NCBI GenBank assembly: GCA_018266055.1
Contig: JAFDYT010000002.1
Coordinates: 1-64,000, forward strand
Source: Bacteroidota bacterium
Lineage (GTDB): Bacteria; Bacteroidota; Bacteroidia; Cytophagales; Cyclobacteriaceae
Direction: 5' to 3'
DNA length: 64,000 bases
In this document: in pieces, positions 62,609 through 64,000 of the stretch
Numbering within the stretch: position 1 is the first letter of the stretch
How the letters are laid out: the number at the start of each line of letters is the position of its first letter
Translations under genes and position numbers: made by a program
Notes under the pieces: model-generated
Told to the model about the DNA's origin: nothing
Database searches by the model: none
Seen by the model: only the letters and a program-made list of their open reading frames with translations

Positions 62609-62682
62609 TTCTCAATGATGCTTCCCCTTCTCTTCCAACGCAAAGGAAGATCGGTAGCCGGTGAGTAGATTCAAAAATCGCG

Positions 62683-62690
62683 TAGATTTA
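62683..62690 (+). promoter_or_regulatory. Candidate -7 element TAGATTTA next to a start codon
   Basis: One base off TAnnTTTG, ending five bases before the ATG at 62696. No TTG at the expected distance. Confidence 0.3.
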
Positions 62691-62695
62691 CTTGC

Positions 62696-63226
62696 ATGAA
62701 ACTAGTGTCGGTCATTCTTCTGAAGTTGCTTCTCTTCTCGTGTTGCCTCGCTCAACAAAAGTATAGCACATCGCAAGACACAGCGTATTCCGAATTAGTT
62801 TGGCGGTCAAACACACCTGACAAACTCTTTCAGTTTTATAATCAGGCTAACATCAAGGGTGCGTACGCTATTAACAGAGAGCTCAATCCCTTTTACTTAA
62901 GAGGCGACTTTGATGGCGACAAGAACATTGACTACGCAATTGCGGTAATTGAGAAAAAGTCAAGTAAAAAAGGAATTCTAATTTATCACCCATCGAGTAA
63001 AAAGTACTTTTTAGCCGGAGCTGGTCAGGCACTCGGTTATGGTGACGATTATCCATGGATGGACGCCTGGCAAGTGTATGAAAAAAAGTACGTCGGGTTA
63101 GGTGTTGGTGAAACGAAGAGAATCAAATTAAAAGGAGAAGCGATTCTTGTTGAAAAACTCGAATCCTCCAGCGGGCTGATCTATTGGGATGGAAAAAAAT
63201 ACGAATGGTATCAACAGGGCGATTGA
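62696..63226 (+). CDS. Secreted protein with calcium-loop-like motif, unknown function
   Basis: A 176-residue protein with a signal peptide (1-19, SCCLAQQ). The centre has LRGDFDGDKNIDYAIAVIEK, in which D-x-D-G-D-x-x-x-D resembles a calcium-binding loop as in FG-GAP/VCBS repeats, then GILIYHPSSKKYFLAGAG. The C-terminus YWDGKKYEWYQQGD is typical of the many small Bacteroidota proteins that report on a scalar value. It converges with the next gene. Function unknown. Confidence 0.72.
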   Translation: MKLVSVILLKLLLFSCCLAQQKYSTSQDTAYSELVWRSNTPDKLFQFYNQANIKGAYAINRELNPFYLRGDFDGDKNIDYAIAVIEKKSSKKGILIYHPSSKKYFLAGAGQALGYGDDYPWMDAWQVYEKKYVGLGVGETKRIKLKGEAILVEKLESSSGLIYWDGKKYEWYQQGD

Positions 63227-63235
63227 CAACTAGTC

Positions 63236-64000
63236 TTACAAGTTTCGCTTCTCCACCTTCCATGTAGACCACTGCGTCTTATTAATTAAAAACATCCATT
63301 TGAAATCGCGCTTTACCACACACTGAAGTTGCCCGGGCATCACGTTAACGTGTTGAATAGACGTCCACGATGCAAACGAGGTGCTGCCCATCTGATTTAC
63401 TTTCACTACCCGACCGCTCTGCTTATCCAATTTGACCAGTAAGGCCAGATCAAAATTATCGCGTTTATATTGTGCGCTGCCGCCCAGGTAAAGGAACGAT
63501 GAATCCACCGCCACATCGTACACGTGCACATCATCGGCCGATAAAGAGACCGAAGTCGTGCTTACCATTTTTCCGGTTGCCACATCCACTGCCGCCACGT
63601 GCACGGTAGCGTTTGAATCATTGGCAATCCGATACACGGCAAACACCCGACGCAACGTGGTGTCCACCCGGATCAAGACGTCAGCAGGATCCGGTGAATA
63701 GCGGTTTATTTTTTCAAAGAGCACTACCGACCAATGCAAGTTTGTTTTCGAAAAACAGCGCAGGGTTATCCGGGCGACTTCCTGCGGTGAAGGATGCGAG
63801 CATTCCGACACGATCGTCAGTGAGTCAACCCTCACTTCTTTCACAAAGGGATCTGCCGGCACCGCCTCTTTCTCTATCGGGCCCGAAATCACTTCTTCTT
63901 CGTATTGCGCAGTGCTTACGTGTGGAGCCTGAAAAATCATATCGCGGTGATGCAGGATTCCATAATACGCCCCATGTACAAATCGTGTGGCCGATGCATT
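63236..64000 (-). CDS. Hypothetical protein, C-terminal part (cut by window edge)
   Basis: The frame is open to the right edge and gives about 254 residues with no convincing start inside the window; an ATG at 63940 exists, but the upstream codons also read as protein (RFVHGAYYGILHHRD). The visible part has repeated strand-rich segments (VFAVYRIANDSNATVHVAAV, VYDVAVDSSFLYLGGSAQYK, LLVKLDKQSGRVVKVNQMG), suggesting a beta-propeller-type domain. The family is not recognised. Confidence 0.65.
   Translation of the reverse strand, partial: NASATRFVHGAYYGILHHRDMIFQAPHVSTAQYEEEVISGPIEKEAVPADPFVKEVRVDSLTIVSECSHPSPQEVARITLRCFSKTNLHWSVVLFEKINRYSPDPADVLIRVDTTLRRVFAVYRIANDSNATVHVAAVDVATGKMVSTTSVSLSADDVHVYDVAVDSSFLYLGGSAQYKRDNFDLALLVKLDKQSGRVVKVNQMGSTSFASWTSIQHVNVMPGQLQCVVKRDFKWMFLINKTQWSTWKVEKRNL

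Overview
The window is a stretch of chromosome from a Bacteroidota bacterium, most likely of the order Cytophagales. The evidence is a gliding-type ABC transporter (gldA-gldF-gldG), a lone dnaA, a short adenylate kinase without a LID insert, a monofunctional aspartate kinase, many small families typical of Bacteroidota, almost no Shine-Dalgarno sequences, and repeated TAnnTTTG -7 promoter elements, several with a TTG about 19 bases upstream. Nothing looks like a phage, plasmid, transposon, CRISPR array, tRNA or rRNA.

Layout. 1-3.7 kb: methylmalonyl-CoA mutase subunits on the minus strand, divergent from dnaA and a small lipoprotein. 3.8-10.1 kb: an Omp85-like barrel protein, a CLC chloride channel, a BatA-like membrane protein and a dihydroorotase homologue that has lost its metal-binding residues. 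10.1-16.3 kb: a minus-strand CzcCBA-type metal efflux operon with small membrane proteins at both ends. 16.3-19.6 kb: aspartate kinase, malate dehydrogenase and an unknown membrane-anchored protein.

19.6-26.5 kb is the most unusual part. About 500 bases without a gene hold a series of stem-loops, including two tandem copies of a two-hairpin unit with identical TTAGGGT loops and one compensatory base-pair change. They lie directly upstream of nine closely packed same-strand genes: five AhpD/carboxymuconolactone-decarboxylase-like paralogues, a MetE-like zinc methyltransferase homologue, a DUF3179 membrane protein, an 87-residue peptide of near-perfect Asn-Gln heptads, and a TauE/SafE-type transporter. 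I know of no described system with this composition. A thiol or sulfur-linked redox or detoxification role is inference only.

26.5-36.1 kb: a methyltransferase, an ECF sigma/anti-sigma/secreted-protein operon, a GH109-like oxidoreductase, and adk, obgE, grpE, dnaJ. 36.3-43.7 kb: an ABC exporter and histidine kinase, facing three tandem paralogous MacB/FtsX-type permeases. 43.9-49.8 kb: queA, a secreted protein overlapping ispD, a DUF2795 gene, ettA and a DUF486 protein. 49.8-53.9 kb: gldA-gldF-gldG plus a DUF4340 gene. 54-64 kb: a glutamate-carboxypeptidase-like M28 peptidase, a lipid A-type acyltransferase, a SixA-like phosphatase, an M20 peptidase/pseudouridine synthase/DUF6787 operon, prfC and three poorly known secreted proteins, the last cut by the window edge. 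A GC-rich, structured dispersed repeat occurs once after ispD and once, inverted, upstream of prfC.
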